Positions 8,931 to 17,738 of a stretch of DNA of 64,000 bases are shown piece after piece. The notes under the pieces were generated by a model. It did no database searches, was not told the origin of the DNA, and saw nothing but the letters and a program-made list of their open reading frames with translations. The stretch spans positions 1,240,001-1,304,000 of the forward strand of contig NZ_FNSN01000003.1 in assembly GCF_900105345.1 (NCBI RefSeq). Direction: 5' to 3'. Source of the stretch: Arthrobacter woluwensis (GTDB taxonomy: Bacteria > Actinomycetota > Actinomycetes > Actinomycetales > Micrococcaceae). The translations under genes were made by a program, and so were the position numbers. Each line of letters opens with the position of its first letter. Within the stretch, counting starts at the first letter, position 1.

Positions 8931-11900
8931 ATGCCTATCTGGTCCAAAGCCTCACGCGCCAGTGCAGCCAGTGCAGAGAAGAAGGAACCCGTGCCGGAGA
9001 ACCCACAACACGACGAACGCTCCGAGGAGCTGAGCCGCTGGCTCGCCGCGTTCGCGCCGGTGTCAGGTCCGGACACCCTGCTGCGCTTCTCACGCACGGC
9101 GGACGGCACCATCGACCTGGCGCACGCCCACCCGTCCGGCCTCGCCCAGCTGATGGCAGGCCGCAAGACCCGCCTGTCCACGCTCATCCGCGAGCCGCAG
9201 GATTACACCCGTGCGGCCCGGGCCGCACGGAGCATCCGCGCCAAGGTCTATGAGATGGGCAATGAGCGGGGCATCGACGTCGGCTACCTCTCGGCCGGAA
9301 CCGCCGTGTGGACGTCGGCCGTCGGCGGTAAGCCGCAGCGCGTCACGGCTCCGGTCCTGCTGGCCGCCATCAGCCTGAGCCTGCGTCCCAGCGGCGACGA
9401 CTATGAACTTCAGGTCCTGGAGCAGGCGCGCATCAATCCCGCCCTCGTCCGGCACCTCAAGACCGTGCACGGCATCATCTTCGACGTCAACGCCCTGGCC
9501 CGCCTGGCGTACAGCACCGCCCGCTTCGATCCGCAGCCTGTGCTGGAACGGATGGAGACGGTCATCGCGCCCATCCATGGCGCCGAGATCCTCCCGGAAC
9601 TGCTGGTCTCCACCTTCGCCGACCTCCCGCAGGACCTGGACGACCCGTGGATCAGCGATCGTCACGAGCTGATCTCCGCTCTGGCGGATCCGAGCAGCGT
9701 GGAACCGCGGGTGCCCATCACGGCCGAGGAGTTCGTGCCGCTGGACGAGCGTGACCCGGCGGACGAATTCCTCCTGCTCGACGCCGACGCGTCCCAGCAG
9801 CTGGCCCTCGACGTCGTCCGCGCCGGAGACTCCGTGGTCGTCTCCGCGCCTCCCGGCACGGGTCAGACCCAGACGGTGATCAACGCCCTCGGTGAGCTCG
9901 TGATGGCCGGGAAGTCCGTCCTGGTCGTGGGCGAGCGACGCACCTCCCTGGCTGAGCTCAATCAGCGGCTCGCGGGCCTCGGTCTGGAGACCCTGGTGCT
10001 GCCTCTGAGCACGAGTTCCAACCCGGCGCAGCTCAAGGCCCAGCTGATCCAGGCGATCGTCCGCAATGAGAAGGCCGAGGAGCCGCAGCTCGAGCAGCTG
10101 CACAGCACTCTGCGGGCCCGCCGGCATTCGCTGGCAGAGCACGTCGCCTCGCTGCACAACGTGCGGTCGCGGTGGGGCTGCTCTCCCTACCAGGCGATGC
10201 AGGCCCTGGCCCGGGCCGTCGCCACCGACACGACGCCGGGCACCACCGTGCGCCTCAAGCGCAGCGTCCTGGACAGCATCAAGGACCGCGAGGCCACCGC
10301 GACGCAGCTGATCCGTGCCGCCGAACTGGGCAGCTTCACCCGGTCCACCGTGACGAGCGAATGGCACGGTGCGCGTCTCCTCACGCGCAAGGAAGCCCAG
10401 GAGGCGCACGAGACGGCCACCCGCCTGAACACCTCGGTTCCGGAGCTCCGCCGCCGCATGGAGGAGTTCGCCGAGCAGGCTCAGCTCCACCTCGGCGCGA
10501 ACTTCCACGAATGGGGCGAGCAGCTCGGGCTGTTCCTCGGCATGCGTGACAGCCTCAGCCGCTTCTCCGTGGAGATCTTCGACCGCGACGTCCATGACTT
10601 CATCGCGGCCACGGCCCCCAGTGCCTGGCGCCGCGAGCGGGGCATCGAGATGACGAGCCTGGGCCGCGCCAAGCTGCGCAAGTACGCCAAGGAGTTCGTC
10701 CGTCCGGGTGTGCACATCCTCGACCTGCACGAGAGCCTCAAGGAAGTCCAGGTCCAGCGTGAACAGTGGTCCAAGTACGCGGCGTCGCAGCGGCACCCCG
10801 TGGTGCCCTCCGGCCTCGCAGACCTTGACACCCGGTACACGGAGGTCAAGAAGGACCTGCTGACCCTGAGCCAGGCGCTCAAGGGAACCCGCGGCGGCAC
10901 CGATCTGCAGGAGATGCCGCTGGCCGCCCTCGAGGCTCGTCTGGCCTCGCTGAGTGGCGACACCGAGGCTCTGGAGACCCTTCCCGAGCGCACCCTGATC
11001 CTGGACAGTCTGCGCGGCCAGGGTCTCGACGAACTGCTGGATGACCTGGCGGCCCGCGAGGTCCCCGCCGAAGCCGTCAGCGCCGAACTGGATCTCGCCT
11101 GGTGGCAGTCGGTCCTCGAAGCGATGATCAGCGGCGATGATTACCTCGCGATGTCCGACGGCGACAGCCTCCGCACGATGGAGGGCGAGTTCCGCCTCGC
11201 GGACAGCGCTCACGTCGCCAGTGGCGCCGGACGCCTGCGCTGGTCGCTGGCTCAGCGCTGGCGGGACCTCGTGCAACGGGAGACCCGCCAGGCCGAGCTC
11301 CTGCGCAGCCTGCTCAAAGACGGCCGCGTCAGCATGGCCGCCCTCTGGGCCCAGGCTCCGCAACTGCTCTCCAGTCTGGTCCCGATCTGGACGGTCAGCC
11401 CGCACTCGCTGTCGCGCGCTCTGCCGGCCGGTGTCCACTTCGACGCGGTCGTGCTGATCGACGCCGAATCCACCGCATTGCGCAGCGCGCTTCCGGCGTT
11501 GGCGCGGGGCACCCAGGTGGTGGCCTTCGGTGACGCGAGCATCGGCTCGCCGCGTGCGTTCTCGGTCGCCGTGGAGCGTCCCGACGATCGTGCCGATGCC
11601 ACGCAGACGGTCACGAGCGCACTCGACGCCCTGAACGAAGTGCTGCCGGGCGTCGAACTGCGCAATGCGTACCGCTCGGTGGACGAGGATCTGAGTCTTC
11701 AGCTCAGCCGGTCCTTCTACGGCGAGCGACTCAACCGCCTGCCCGATGGCAACGCGGTGACCGGGCTCGACCGTTCGATCGTGGTGGAGTACCTTCCGGA
11801 CGGCACGGGTCTGCCGGTTCAGGGCAAGGAGGCCGTGGAATCCGTCATGGCCGAGGTCAATCGCGTGGTGGAGCTGGTCTTCGAACACGCGAGGACCCGT

Positions 11901-12767
11901 CCGCGGCGTTCTCTCGCGGTGGTGACGAGCACCCTGAACCATGCCGCGCGCATCGGCGAGGCCATCAGGCTCCAGTTGCCGAACCACCCCCTGCTGGCGG
12001 ACTTCTTCCACGGCACCGGGCCGGAGTCCTTCCGTGTGGTGGATCTGGAACGTGCCCGCGGCCTGGTGCGGGATCACATCATCTTCTCGCTCGGTTTCGG
12101 ACGGACGCCCCATGGACGGGCCCTGCACAGCTTCGGGCCCCTGTCGGCTCGCGGCGGCCGGGCCAAGTTCGCTCTGGCCATGTCCCGGGCGCGCCAGCAT
12201 CTCCATGTCCTCAGCTGCTTCAAGCCGGAAGACCTGGACCGCAGTCGCCTGAGCCACGGCGCCGCGGACTTCTACGATCTGCTGGATCGTGAGCTCGGAG
12301 GAAACTACTCCTTGGGCAGCCACGCGTCCCGTGCCGCGTCCAGCGACCCGAGCCTGGGGGAGGACGCGCTGGTGGTCGATCTCGCCGAGCGTCTCAGGGT
12401 CCGGGGCGCCAGGGTGTGGCACCAGTACGATGGCGCGATCGATGTGGTGGCCGCGGCCGACCCTCTGCACACCATCGGCAAGGACGACTCGGAGATCCCC
12501 ACTCCGGTGGCCATCGAGTCCGACGGCACCGCCGCCTACCAGAAGCGGTCCATCCGTGAACGGAGCAGGCTGCGTCCCGAGCTGCTGGAACGGATGGGCT
12601 GGCGGCATGTCTCCCTCTGGACCATCGAAGTCTTCACCGACCCGTCCTTCTGCGCCGACCGGATCGCCTCCTATCTCCACCTGGACGGCGACGACCAGAA
12701 CGGAACCGAGAACACCGCCACGGGTTTCATGACGCAGGTGGATCTGGACGACGACGGAGCGTTGTGA
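8931..12767 (+). CDS. Large SF1-helicase-like protein with degenerate ATPase motifs and C-terminal endonuclease-like domain
   Basis: A 1278-residue protein laid out like DUF4011-type superfamily-1 helicases with a C-terminal Vsr/REase-like domain. The Walker A region (from about residue 305) reads APPGTGQTQTV where relatives have GPPGTGK[ST]QT, so the catalytic Lys is Gln. The Walker B region reads VLIDAES where relatives have DEAS. Motif III (VAFGDASIGSP) lacks the usual Gln. The later motifs are recognisable: LRNAYRSVDE, and a LALAMSRARQHL-type segment (here FALAMSRARQHL). The last 130 residues hold VAIESDGTAAYQ, RSRLRPELLERMGW and an acidic pattern as in MTES_1575-type REase domains. The ATG at 8931 is preferred; an in-frame start at 8871 would add 20 basic residues. 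The stop overlaps the next start (GTGA). It probably cannot hydrolyse ATP normally; function unknown. Confidence 0.72.
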   Translation: MPIWSKASRASAASAEKKEPVPENPQHDERSEELSRWLAAFAPVSGPDTLLRFSRTADGTIDLAHAHPSGLAQLMAGRKTRLSTLIREPQDYTRAARAARSIRAKVYEMGNERGIDVGYLSAGTAVWTSAVGGKPQRVTAPVLLAAISLSLRPSGDDYELQVLEQARINPALVRHLKTVHGIIFDVNALARLAYSTARFDPQPVLERMETVIAPIHGAEILPELLVSTFADLPQDLDDPWISDRHELISALADPSSVEPRVPITAEEFVPLDERDPADEFLLLDADASQQLALDVVRAGDSVVVSAPPGTGQTQTVINALGELVMAGKSVLVVGERRTSLAELNQRLAGLGLETLVLPLSTSSNPAQLKAQLIQAIVRNEKAEEPQLEQLHSTLRARRHSLAEHVASLHNVRSRWGCSPYQAMQALARAVATDTTPGTTVRLKRSVLDSIKDREATATQLIRAAELGSFTRSTVTSEWHGARLLTRKEAQEAHETATRLNTSVPELRRRMEEFAEQAQLHLGANFHEWGEQLGLFLGMRDSLSRFSVEIFDRDVHDFIAATAPSAWRRERGIEMTSLGRAKLRKYAKEFVRPGVHILDLHESLKEVQVQREQWSKYAASQRHPVVPSGLADLDTRYTEVKKDLLTLSQALKGTRGGTDLQEMPLAALEARLASLSGDTEALETLPERTLILDSLRGQGLDELLDDLAAREVPAEAVSAELDLAWWQSVLEAMISGDDYLAMSDGDSLRTMEGEFRLADSAHVASGAGRLRWSLAQRWRDLVQRETRQAELLRSLLKDGRVSMAALWAQAPQLLSSLVPIWTVSPHSLSRALPAGVHFDAVVLIDAESTALRSALPALARGTQVVAFGDASIGSPRAFSVAVERPDDRADATQTVTSALDALNEVLPGVELRNAYRSVDEDLSLQLSRSFYGERLNRLPDGNAVTGLDRSIVVEYLPDGTGLPVQGKEAVESVMAEVNRVVELVFEHARTRPRRSLAVVTSTLNHAARIGEAIRLQLPNHPLLADFFHGTGPESFRVVDLERARGLVRDHIIFSLGFGRTPHGRALHSFGPLSARGGRAKFALAMSRARQHLHVLSCFKPEDLDRSRLSHGAADFYDLLDRELGGNYSLGSHASRAASSDPSLGEDALVVDLAERLRVRGARVWHQYDGAIDVVAAADPLHTIGKDDSEIPTPVAIESDGTAAYQKRSIRERSRLRPELLERMGWRHVSLWTIEVFTDPSFCADRIASYLHLDGDDQNGTENTATGFMTQVDLDDDGAL

Positions 12768-13219
12768 GCGGCAGGTCTGAAGGTTCGCCGGACGACCGGG
12801 ACAGGCTCCCGGCAGCCGGCGGGAAATCTGAATCCTCGACGACCGGAGCGGCTGGGCCGCGCACTGCCGCGGACGACGCCTCCGGCGTCGGCCGGAAGCG
12901 TCGGGGCTCACGCCGGGCCACCGTCCAGGTGACGCGGCTGGACGTGGCCGTCGGGCAGTCCATGGTGCTGCCGGCGCCGGGGAAGGTCCCAGGGAACCCA
13001 TCATCGTCCGCGGCAGGCGGGAGTCCGACGGCACAGCCCACCGGAGCTGCCGAGCCCACGGCCGCACCCTCACCGGAGGCCCGTCAGCGAAGCGGTCTTC
13101 CGCAGGGCATTCTGCCGGACAAGGCCGCGGAAGACCTTGACGGCGTCTGGGGCGGATCGGCGGGGAATCCGGAGCGGGACGACTGGCTCAAGGAACAGCG
13201 GCCGCCGCACTGGGACTGA
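12764..13219 (+). CDS. Hypothetical low-complexity protein coupled to helicase-like gene
   Basis: A 151-residue protein that I do not recognise. It starts with GTG overlapping the upstream stop by 4 bp, so it is probably translated from the same mRNA. The first 40 and the middle 35 residues are Ser/Pro/Gly/Ala-rich and likely disordered. A basic stretch RKRRGSRRATVQVTRLDVAVGQ lies at about 44-65 in two blocks, and the C terminus (LPQGILPDKAAEDLDGVWG, then DDWLKEQRPPHWD) looks conserved and could be a short binding motif. No signal peptide or membrane helix. Gene status is supported by coupling and GC3; function unknown. Confidence 0.6.
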   Translation: MSGRSEGSPDDRDRLPAAGGKSESSTTGAAGPRTAADDASGVGRKRRGSRRATVQVTRLDVAVGQSMVLPAPGKVPGNPSSSAAGGSPTAQPTGAAEPTAAPSPEARQRSGLPQGILPDKAAEDLDGVWGGSAGNPERDDWLKEQRPPHWD

Positions 13220-13272
13220 CCGCAGACCGGGCGGACCAGGCGATGCGACGACGGGTGTCGCGCCAGGCGGTG

Positions 13273-13956
13273 TCATCGGACCAGCACGAACGACAGGCGC
13301 CCCTGACGCTGGACGCCGGCCAACGACCTGGACTGCGCGGACGTCGCGCCCACCACCACGAGACCCGGCGACTCGTCCCCTCCGAGCCAGGAGCCGGAAT
13401 TTTTGTCCCCTTGCCCGATCCAGAGGACCGTGACCTGGGATGCGAGAACCTGAGGACCTGGGTCTCCGGCTGTCGGTGTTTCCGGCCCTGATGCGGGACT
13501 GAGGATCACGTCGATGAGCTGACCTGGGCTCAGAATCCGCAGCGAAGAGGGATCGGACATCCGCAGTGGCACCGCCGTGGTGCCGGGTGGGGTTCCGGTG
13601 AGGAGACCGGGACCGGTCAGCGAGGTGTCATCGAGCACCTGACCGCGGCGCAGGGGAGTGGCCAGCCGTCGTCCGAGCAGTGGCGTGGGATCGCGGTAGC
13701 TGCCTTCGGGAACCGCTTGTGGTGGGAGCTGCACCGTCGTCAGCTGGTGCCGGTCCAACGTGGCGCCGGCGGGAAGGTCCGCCGAGGCCGCCACCACCGA
13801 AGTCCGGGCTGCGGGCTCCGGCGTGAGCTGGTACACCGTGAGACTGGCTGCCGTGGCAAGGCCGGCCGCCGCGAGGAAGCGGCGGTGGCGCATGGTCCAG
13901 GAACGGACTCGATCCGTGGTGGATGTGCGGCGCGGGCCGGACGATGGATTCCTCAT
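13273..13956 (-). CDS. SAF-domain (CpaB/RcpC-like) membrane-anchored protein
   Basis: A 227-residue protein with a basic N terminus, one transmembrane or signal-anchor helix (FLAAAGLATAASLTVYQL), then a SAF domain (TSVVAASADLPAGATLDRHQL through PLLGRRLATPLRRGQVL) and an RcpC-like C-terminal part (PPGTTAVPLRM and LIDVIL). CpaB/RcpC proteins help assemble Flp/Tad pili, but no pilus gene is present here, so a pilus role is not established. An AGGCTA complement places a TAGCCT -10 six bases from the ATG at 13956, suggesting a leaderless message. It converges on the preceding hypothetical gene with a 53-bp gap. Confidence 0.78.
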   Translation of the reverse strand: MRNPSSGPRRTSTTDRVRSWTMRHRRFLAAAGLATAASLTVYQLTPEPAARTSVVAASADLPAGATLDRHQLTTVQLPPQAVPEGSYRDPTPLLGRRLATPLRRGQVLDDTSLTGPGLLTGTPPGTTAVPLRMSDPSSLRILSPGQLIDVILSPASGPETPTAGDPGPQVLASQVTVLWIGQGDKNSGSWLGGDESPGLVVVGATSAQSRSLAGVQRQGRLSFVLVR

Positions 13957-13962
13957 ACCTTG

Positions 13963-13968
13963 AGGCTA
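13963..13968 (-). promoter_or_regulatory. -10 hexamer for the SAF-domain gene
   Basis: TAGCCT on the minus strand, six bases upstream of the ATG at 13956; leaderless arrangement. Confidence 0.5.
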
Positions 13969-14071
13969 GGGAGCGACCGGACTCCCGAAGGTGCTGATGC
14001 CGTCTATGTGGACAGCCGAGGCGCCATTCTGGCCTCCCCCTGTGGAGGAGACCAGAAGGGCGCGGATCGGA

Positions 14072-14335
14072 TCAGTTGCCGCCGCTCGCGGGCGTCGCCG
14101 CGGGAGCGGGTGAGCTGGACGCGGTCGAGGCGGCCGGCACGGTGCTCTGCGAAGAGGAACCGCGGGAGTCGGTGCGGTAGAAGCCGGAGCCCTTGAAGAC
14201 CACTCCGACACTGTTGAACTTCTTGCGCAGCGTTCCGCCGCACTCGGGGCACGTGGTCAGGGAGTTGTCACTGAAAGACTGGACGATCTCGAAATCGTGG
14301 CCGCAGTCCTTGCAGGCATACGCATAAGTCGGCAC
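14072..14335 (-). CDS. FmdB-family zinc ribbon protein
   Basis: An 87-residue protein whose N-terminal 55 residues form a small zinc ribbon: two CxxC knuckles (CKDC and CPEC) flank the FEIVQSFSD segment, then FNSVGVVFKGSGFYRTD, which is characteristic of the FmdB/CxxC_CxxC_SSSS regulatory-protein family. The C-terminal 30 residues are Ser/Ala/Pro-rich. The GTG start at 14335 has a GAGGAG ribosome binding site a few bases upstream. The exact role is unknown; the family is widespread and often annotated as a putative regulator. Confidence 0.85.
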   Translation of the reverse strand: MPTYAYACKDCGHDFEIVQSFSDNSLTTCPECGGTLRKKFNSVGVVFKGSGFYRTDSRGSSSQSTVPAASTASSSPAPAATPASGGN

Positions 14336-14435
14336 GGATTCTCCTCAGTTCTCTGGGTCCTGAACGGATACGGATTAGCACTGTCAGGTTCCGAGTGCCA
14401 ATTCTATCAAAGAGGTCAACGCCCGGACGGTGGAA

Positions 14436-15089
14436 TCACTTCCCGAAGGACCGCCACTGCTGCTCCGTCACCACGGCATCCACGGGACGGTCGAGCGGCC
14501 CGACGGCGAACGAACCCTCCGGGACGAACTCCGAGTCGAAGACCAGAGCGGCCAGGGGCACGTCGTGCCCGGTGTCCGCCAGGGTCGCCAGGAACCGGTC
14601 GTAGTAGCCGCCGCCCTGCCCCAGCCGGTTTCCCGCCGCGTCCACAGCGGTGGCAGGAAGGAACATCACGTCCAGCCCGGGGCCGTCCGCGGCGAACAGC
14701 TCCTGGAAGCCGAGCCCTGGACCGACGGGTTCGTCGACCGGGGCGAGCGTGCTCCGCCGGACTTCGATGCCCGGATGCCAGCGGACCCACTCCATGAGGT
14801 GCCCGGGAAGACAGACCGGGACCAGGACCGTGCAGCCTCGCTCCCGGAGGGCCCCGAGGAGGGCCAGGGTGGGCGGTTCGAGGGCGGCGTTCAGGTAGCA
14901 GGCGACGCTGGGGGCGGACGACACGTCCGCGGGCAGTGCCGTGCTGAGCCAGGCCATCGCCTGCGCCCCGAAGGACCCGCTCAGCCGGGCGGCGTCGTCG
15001 TCGGTGCGGAGAGCGGCGTCCGCGCGACGCCGGGTGCGCTGGACGGTCCGGAATTCCGCTTTGTCTGCTGGCATGGGCTGAACCGTCAT
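14436..15089 (-). CDS. 5-formyltetrahydrofolate cyclo-ligase
   Basis: Converts 5-formyl-THF to 5,10-methenyl-THF with ATP, returning folate to the one-carbon pool. 217 residues. The C-terminal family signature GNRLGQGGGYYDRFL (ATP/folate binding) is intact, followed by the VFDSEFVPEG and PVDAVVTE segments typical of the family. It is divergent from galU with 58 bp between the starts. The neighbouring zinc-ribbon gene lies downstream in the same direction, about 100 bp away, so the two may be cotranscribed. Confidence 0.9.
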   Translation of the reverse strand: MTVQPMPADKAEFRTVQRTRRRADAALRTDDDAARLSGSFGAQAMAWLSTALPADVSSAPSVACYLNAALEPPTLALLGALRERGCTVLVPVCLPGHLMEWVRWHPGIEVRRSTLAPVDEPVGPGLGFQELFAADGPGLDVMFLPATAVDAAGNRLGQGGGYYDRFLATLADTGHDVPLAALVFDSEFVPEGSFAVGPLDRPVDAVVTEQQWRSFGK

Positions 15090-15135
15090 TCTGTCGCAGG
15101 AAAAGTCGGGAGGAGGGAGTGGTGACTGTATCGGC

Positions 15136-15141
15136 TAGATT
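15136..15141 (+). promoter_or_regulatory. -10 hexamer for leaderless galU mRNA
   Basis: TAGATT, six bases before the GTG start at 15148. Confidence 0.55.
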
Positions 15142-15147
15142 AGTCCT

Positions 15148-16044
15148 GTGACCGAACAGAAGCAGATCCGTAAAGCCGTCATCCCGGCCGCCGGCCTGGG
15201 AACCCGATTCCTGCCGGCCACGAAGGCCATGCCCAAGGAAATGCTGCCGGTGGTGGACAAACCGGCCATTCAATATGTGGTGGAAGAAGCATCCAGCGTC
15301 GGTCTGGACGACATTCTGATGATCACCGGCCGCAGCAAGCGGGCCCTGGAGGACCACTTCGACCGTGTCCCGTCGCTCGAAGCGACGCTGGAGGCGAAGG
15401 GCGACGCCCGCAAGCTCTCCGCGATCCAGGAGTCCACGAACCTCGCCGACATCCACTATCTCCGCCAGGGCGACCCCCTCGGTCTGGGCCACGCGGTGCT
15501 GCGTGCCCAGCAGCACGTGGGCCAGGAACCGTTCGCGGTGCTGCTCGGCGACGACCTGATCGATGCCCGCGACGAGCTGCTCTCCACCATGATGAAGGTC
15601 CAGCAGAAGACCGGCGGATCCGTGATCGCCCTCATCGAGGTCGAGCCGGACAAGATCAGCGCCTACGGCTGCGCCGACATCTCCCCGGTGGAAGGCGAGG
15701 ACTTCGTCCGGGTCAGCCAGCTGGTCGAGAAGCCGTCCGTCGAAGAGGCCCCGTCCAACCTGGCCGTGATCGGCCGTTATGTGCTGCACCCCGCCGTGTT
15801 CGACGTGCTCGCCCACACCGAGCCCGGCCGGGGTGGCGAGATCCAGCTGACCGACGCCCTCCAGACGCTCGCCGCCGGCGAAGGCGAGGGCTACGGAGTC
15901 TACGGCGTGGTCTTCCGCGGCCGCCGGTACGACACCGGCGACAAGCTGAGCTACCTCAAGGCCGTCATCCAGCTGGCATCGGAAAGTGAGGACCTCGGTC
16001 CTGACCTCCGCACCTGGCTTGGCGAGTTCACCTCCGCTCTCTGA
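15148..16044 (+). CDS. galU: UTP-glucose-1-phosphate uridylyltransferase
   Basis: Makes UDP-glucose from UTP and glucose 1-phosphate for cell-wall and capsular glycans. 298 residues, the normal length. The nucleotide-binding signature AAGLGTRFLPATKAMPKE is near the N terminus, with VDKPAIQYVVEEA next; the sugar-binding and catalytic segments LGDDLIDA and EKPSVEEAPSNLAVIGRYVL follow, then the C-terminal RRYDTGDKLSYLKAVI. The GTG start is supported by a -10 hexamer 6 nt upstream. The GNAT gene follows after 11 bp. Confidence 0.97.
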   Translation: MTEQKQIRKAVIPAAGLGTRFLPATKAMPKEMLPVVDKPAIQYVVEEASSVGLDDILMITGRSKRALEDHFDRVPSLEATLEAKGDARKLSAIQESTNLADIHYLRQGDPLGLGHAVLRAQQHVGQEPFAVLLGDDLIDARDELLSTMMKVQQKTGGSVIALIEVEPDKISAYGCADISPVEGEDFVRVSQLVEKPSVEEAPSNLAVIGRYVLHPAVFDVLAHTEPGRGGEIQLTDALQTLAAGEGEGYGVYGVVFRGRRYDTGDKLSYLKAVIQLASESEDLGPDLRTWLGEFTSAL

Positions 16045-16055
16045 CGCCGCCGCCG

Positions 16056-16670
16056 GTGCGTCAGGTTCCGTACTGGCCCGTCACCCTGGAACACGGTGAC
16101 ATCGTCCTGAGGCCCATCCGCCAGAAGGACCGTGTCGAGTGGACGACGGTCCGTCAGCGCAACAAGGACTGGCTGCAGCCCTGGGAGGCGAGCAACCCGA
16201 ATCCGGGCGGCCGCCTGCCCAGTTACCGCGAGATGGTCAGCTCGCTGCGGACTCAGGCGCGCCAGGGCAGTGCTCTGCCGTTCGTGATCACCGAGCGCAG
16301 GCCTGGCCTGGCGGCCCCCGCGATCGTCGGTCAGCTGACCGTCTCCAACATCATGTGGGGCTCCGCCATGATGGCGAGCATCGGGTACTGGGTCGATCAG
16401 GACCGGGCCGGGCGGGGCATCGTGCCGACCGCGGTCGCCCTCGCCACGGATTTCTGTTTCGAGGAACTCGGTCTGCACCGGATGGAGATCAACATCCGTC
16501 CGGAGAACACGCCGAGCCTGCGCGTGGTGGAGAAGCTCGGTTTCCGCCCGGAAGGGCTGCGACCGGCGTTTCTCCACATCAACGGCGAATGGGCGGATCA
16601 TCTCAGCTTCGCGTTGACAGCCGATGAAGTCCCCGGCGGTGTCCTGAACCGCTGGCTCACCAGCAGATGA
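16056..16670 (+). CDS. RimJ/RimL-type GNAT N-acetyltransferase
   Basis: A 204-residue acetyltransferase of the RimJ/RimL branch: an N-terminal acceptor region (LRPIRQKDRVEW), then the acetyl-CoA binding core with GYWVDQDRAGRGIVPTAVA (motif A) and the ENTPSLRVVEKLGFRPEG motif of this branch. These enzymes acetylate N-terminal alpha-amino groups of ribosomal proteins or small molecules. It starts with GTG at 16056, 11 bp after galU, so it is probably cotranscribed with it. Substrate not predictable. Confidence 0.88.
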   Translation: MRQVPYWPVTLEHGDIVLRPIRQKDRVEWTTVRQRNKDWLQPWEASNPNPGGRLPSYREMVSSLRTQARQGSALPFVITERRPGLAAPAIVGQLTVSNIMWGSAMMASIGYWVDQDRAGRGIVPTAVALATDFCFEELGLHRMEINIRPENTPSLRVVEKLGFRPEGLRPAFLHINGEWADHLSFALTADEVPGGVLNRWLTSR

Positions 16671-16746
16671 GTCACCGGCGCCGTCATTTCCCGGCGAGTT
16701 GGGCGACACACTAGGTCAAATGGTCAGGCGTGTGGTGAGCACCCCC

Positions 16747-16752
16747 TAACGT
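16747..16752 (+). promoter_or_regulatory. -10 hexamer before the membrane-protein gene
   Basis: TAACGT lies seven bases before a GTG at 16760. This favours a leaderless start there rather than at 16751 (inside the hexamer) or 16772. Confidence 0.4.
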
Positions 16753-16759
16753 GAAGACT

Positions 16760-17668
16760 GTGGATTTCCCCATGAGCAGCTCAGTGGTCCTGGTGGCTGC
16801 TGTCGCGTTCTGGCTCCTGGGGATCGCTCCGTCACTTCTGAAGCGCCGCGTCCGGGTCAGGACCGTGGAACCAGAGGGGGAGGGGCGTCCCGTTTCCTTG
16901 CCGGTGGCAAGGATCGGGCCCACCGTGACAGTGCAGGACGGCAGCGAGGAGGAAGAGACCGTGCCCATGGAGAATCCAGGCCAGCAGGATCTCTCGGAGA
17001 ACCCTGTCCGCCGTCCCACGATCAAGACCGGCCGGGCAGCGCTTGCACTGCTGGGCGCCGTCTCCCTGGTGGCCGTTCCGGTGACGGCCGTCCTCACCCT
17101 GTTCTCGGTCGTGGCGCCGAGCGCCCCGTTGCTGTGCCTTTTCGTGACCGTGGCGTGCGTCGCGGTCCTGCGGCAGCTGGCCAAGCGTGATCGTCTGCGG
17201 CGGGTGGACCGCGCGTTCCAGGATGCGATGTCCTCGTCGTCCGTCCCGACGCGCGACGTCGCCGTGGAGCGTCCGCTGTCATCGCCCAGCGAGCCTTTCG
17301 ACGGTTCCCCCGCGGAGCCGGTCAAGGAGGCCGAGGAGCCGCCGCTGACGGCGGCTGAGCTGCGTCAGGCGGCCCTCGCCGTCGCGCGGGAGATCGGTGA
17401 CTCCGAGGCGGAAGCCGATGCGACGTGGGAACCCGTCGATGTCCCGAAGCCTCTGTACGTCGATGCGCCGCGTGCGGAGCGTCCCGCTCCGGAGCCGCTC
17501 GACCTGCCCGAGGCCCCCAAGCCCGAGGGCAAGCCGATCATCAAGGACGCGCTCAAGCCGGATCTCGCGCAGGCCGTTCAGGCCGGCGCGGCGAACGTCG
17601 CCGTGGTGGGACAGGGCCAGTCGGCCCTGCGGAATCTGGACGCGATCCTGCAGCGCCGGAGGGCCTGA
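16760..17668 (+). CDS. Hypothetical membrane protein with acidic/proline-rich C-terminal region
   Basis: About 302 residues, family not recognised. There is an N-terminal helix (SSVVLVAAVAFWLLGIAPS) followed by basic residues, then a hydrophilic loop, then a hydrophobic hairpin (ALALLGAVSLVAVPVTAVL and APLLCLFVTVACVAVL). The remaining 150 residues are soluble, Glu/Pro/Ala-rich and end in a QSALRNLDAILQRRRA helix. This resembles small divisome- or envelope-associated actinobacterial proteins in layout only. Start alternatives are 16751, 16760 and 16772. The tRNA gene follows 70 bp downstream on the same strand. Confidence 0.65.
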   Translation: MDFPMSSSVVLVAAVAFWLLGIAPSLLKRRVRVRTVEPEGEGRPVSLPVARIGPTVTVQDGSEEEETVPMENPGQQDLSENPVRRPTIKTGRAALALLGAVSLVAVPVTAVLTLFSVVAPSAPLLCLFVTVACVAVLRQLAKRDRLRRVDRAFQDAMSSSSVPTRDVAVERPLSSPSEPFDGSPAEPVKEAEEPPLTAAELRQAALAVAREIGDSEAEADATWEPVDVPKPLYVDAPRAERPAPEPLDLPEAPKPEGKPIIKDALKPDLAQAVQAGAANVAVVGQGQSALRNLDAILQRRRA

Positions 17669-17738
17669 GCACCGCGTTTTTGAACTTGCGGCTGTTTCTT
17701 TGTAGTCTGATCCAGTTGGTTCCCGCGAGAGCGGGTCC

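Noticed and set aside
9090-13073. 1327-codon open frame antisense to the helicase-like gene
   Set aside because: High-GC codon bias keeps antisense frames open. The translation is His/Arg/Gln-rich with no family pattern, and the plus-strand gene has clear helicase and REase motifs.
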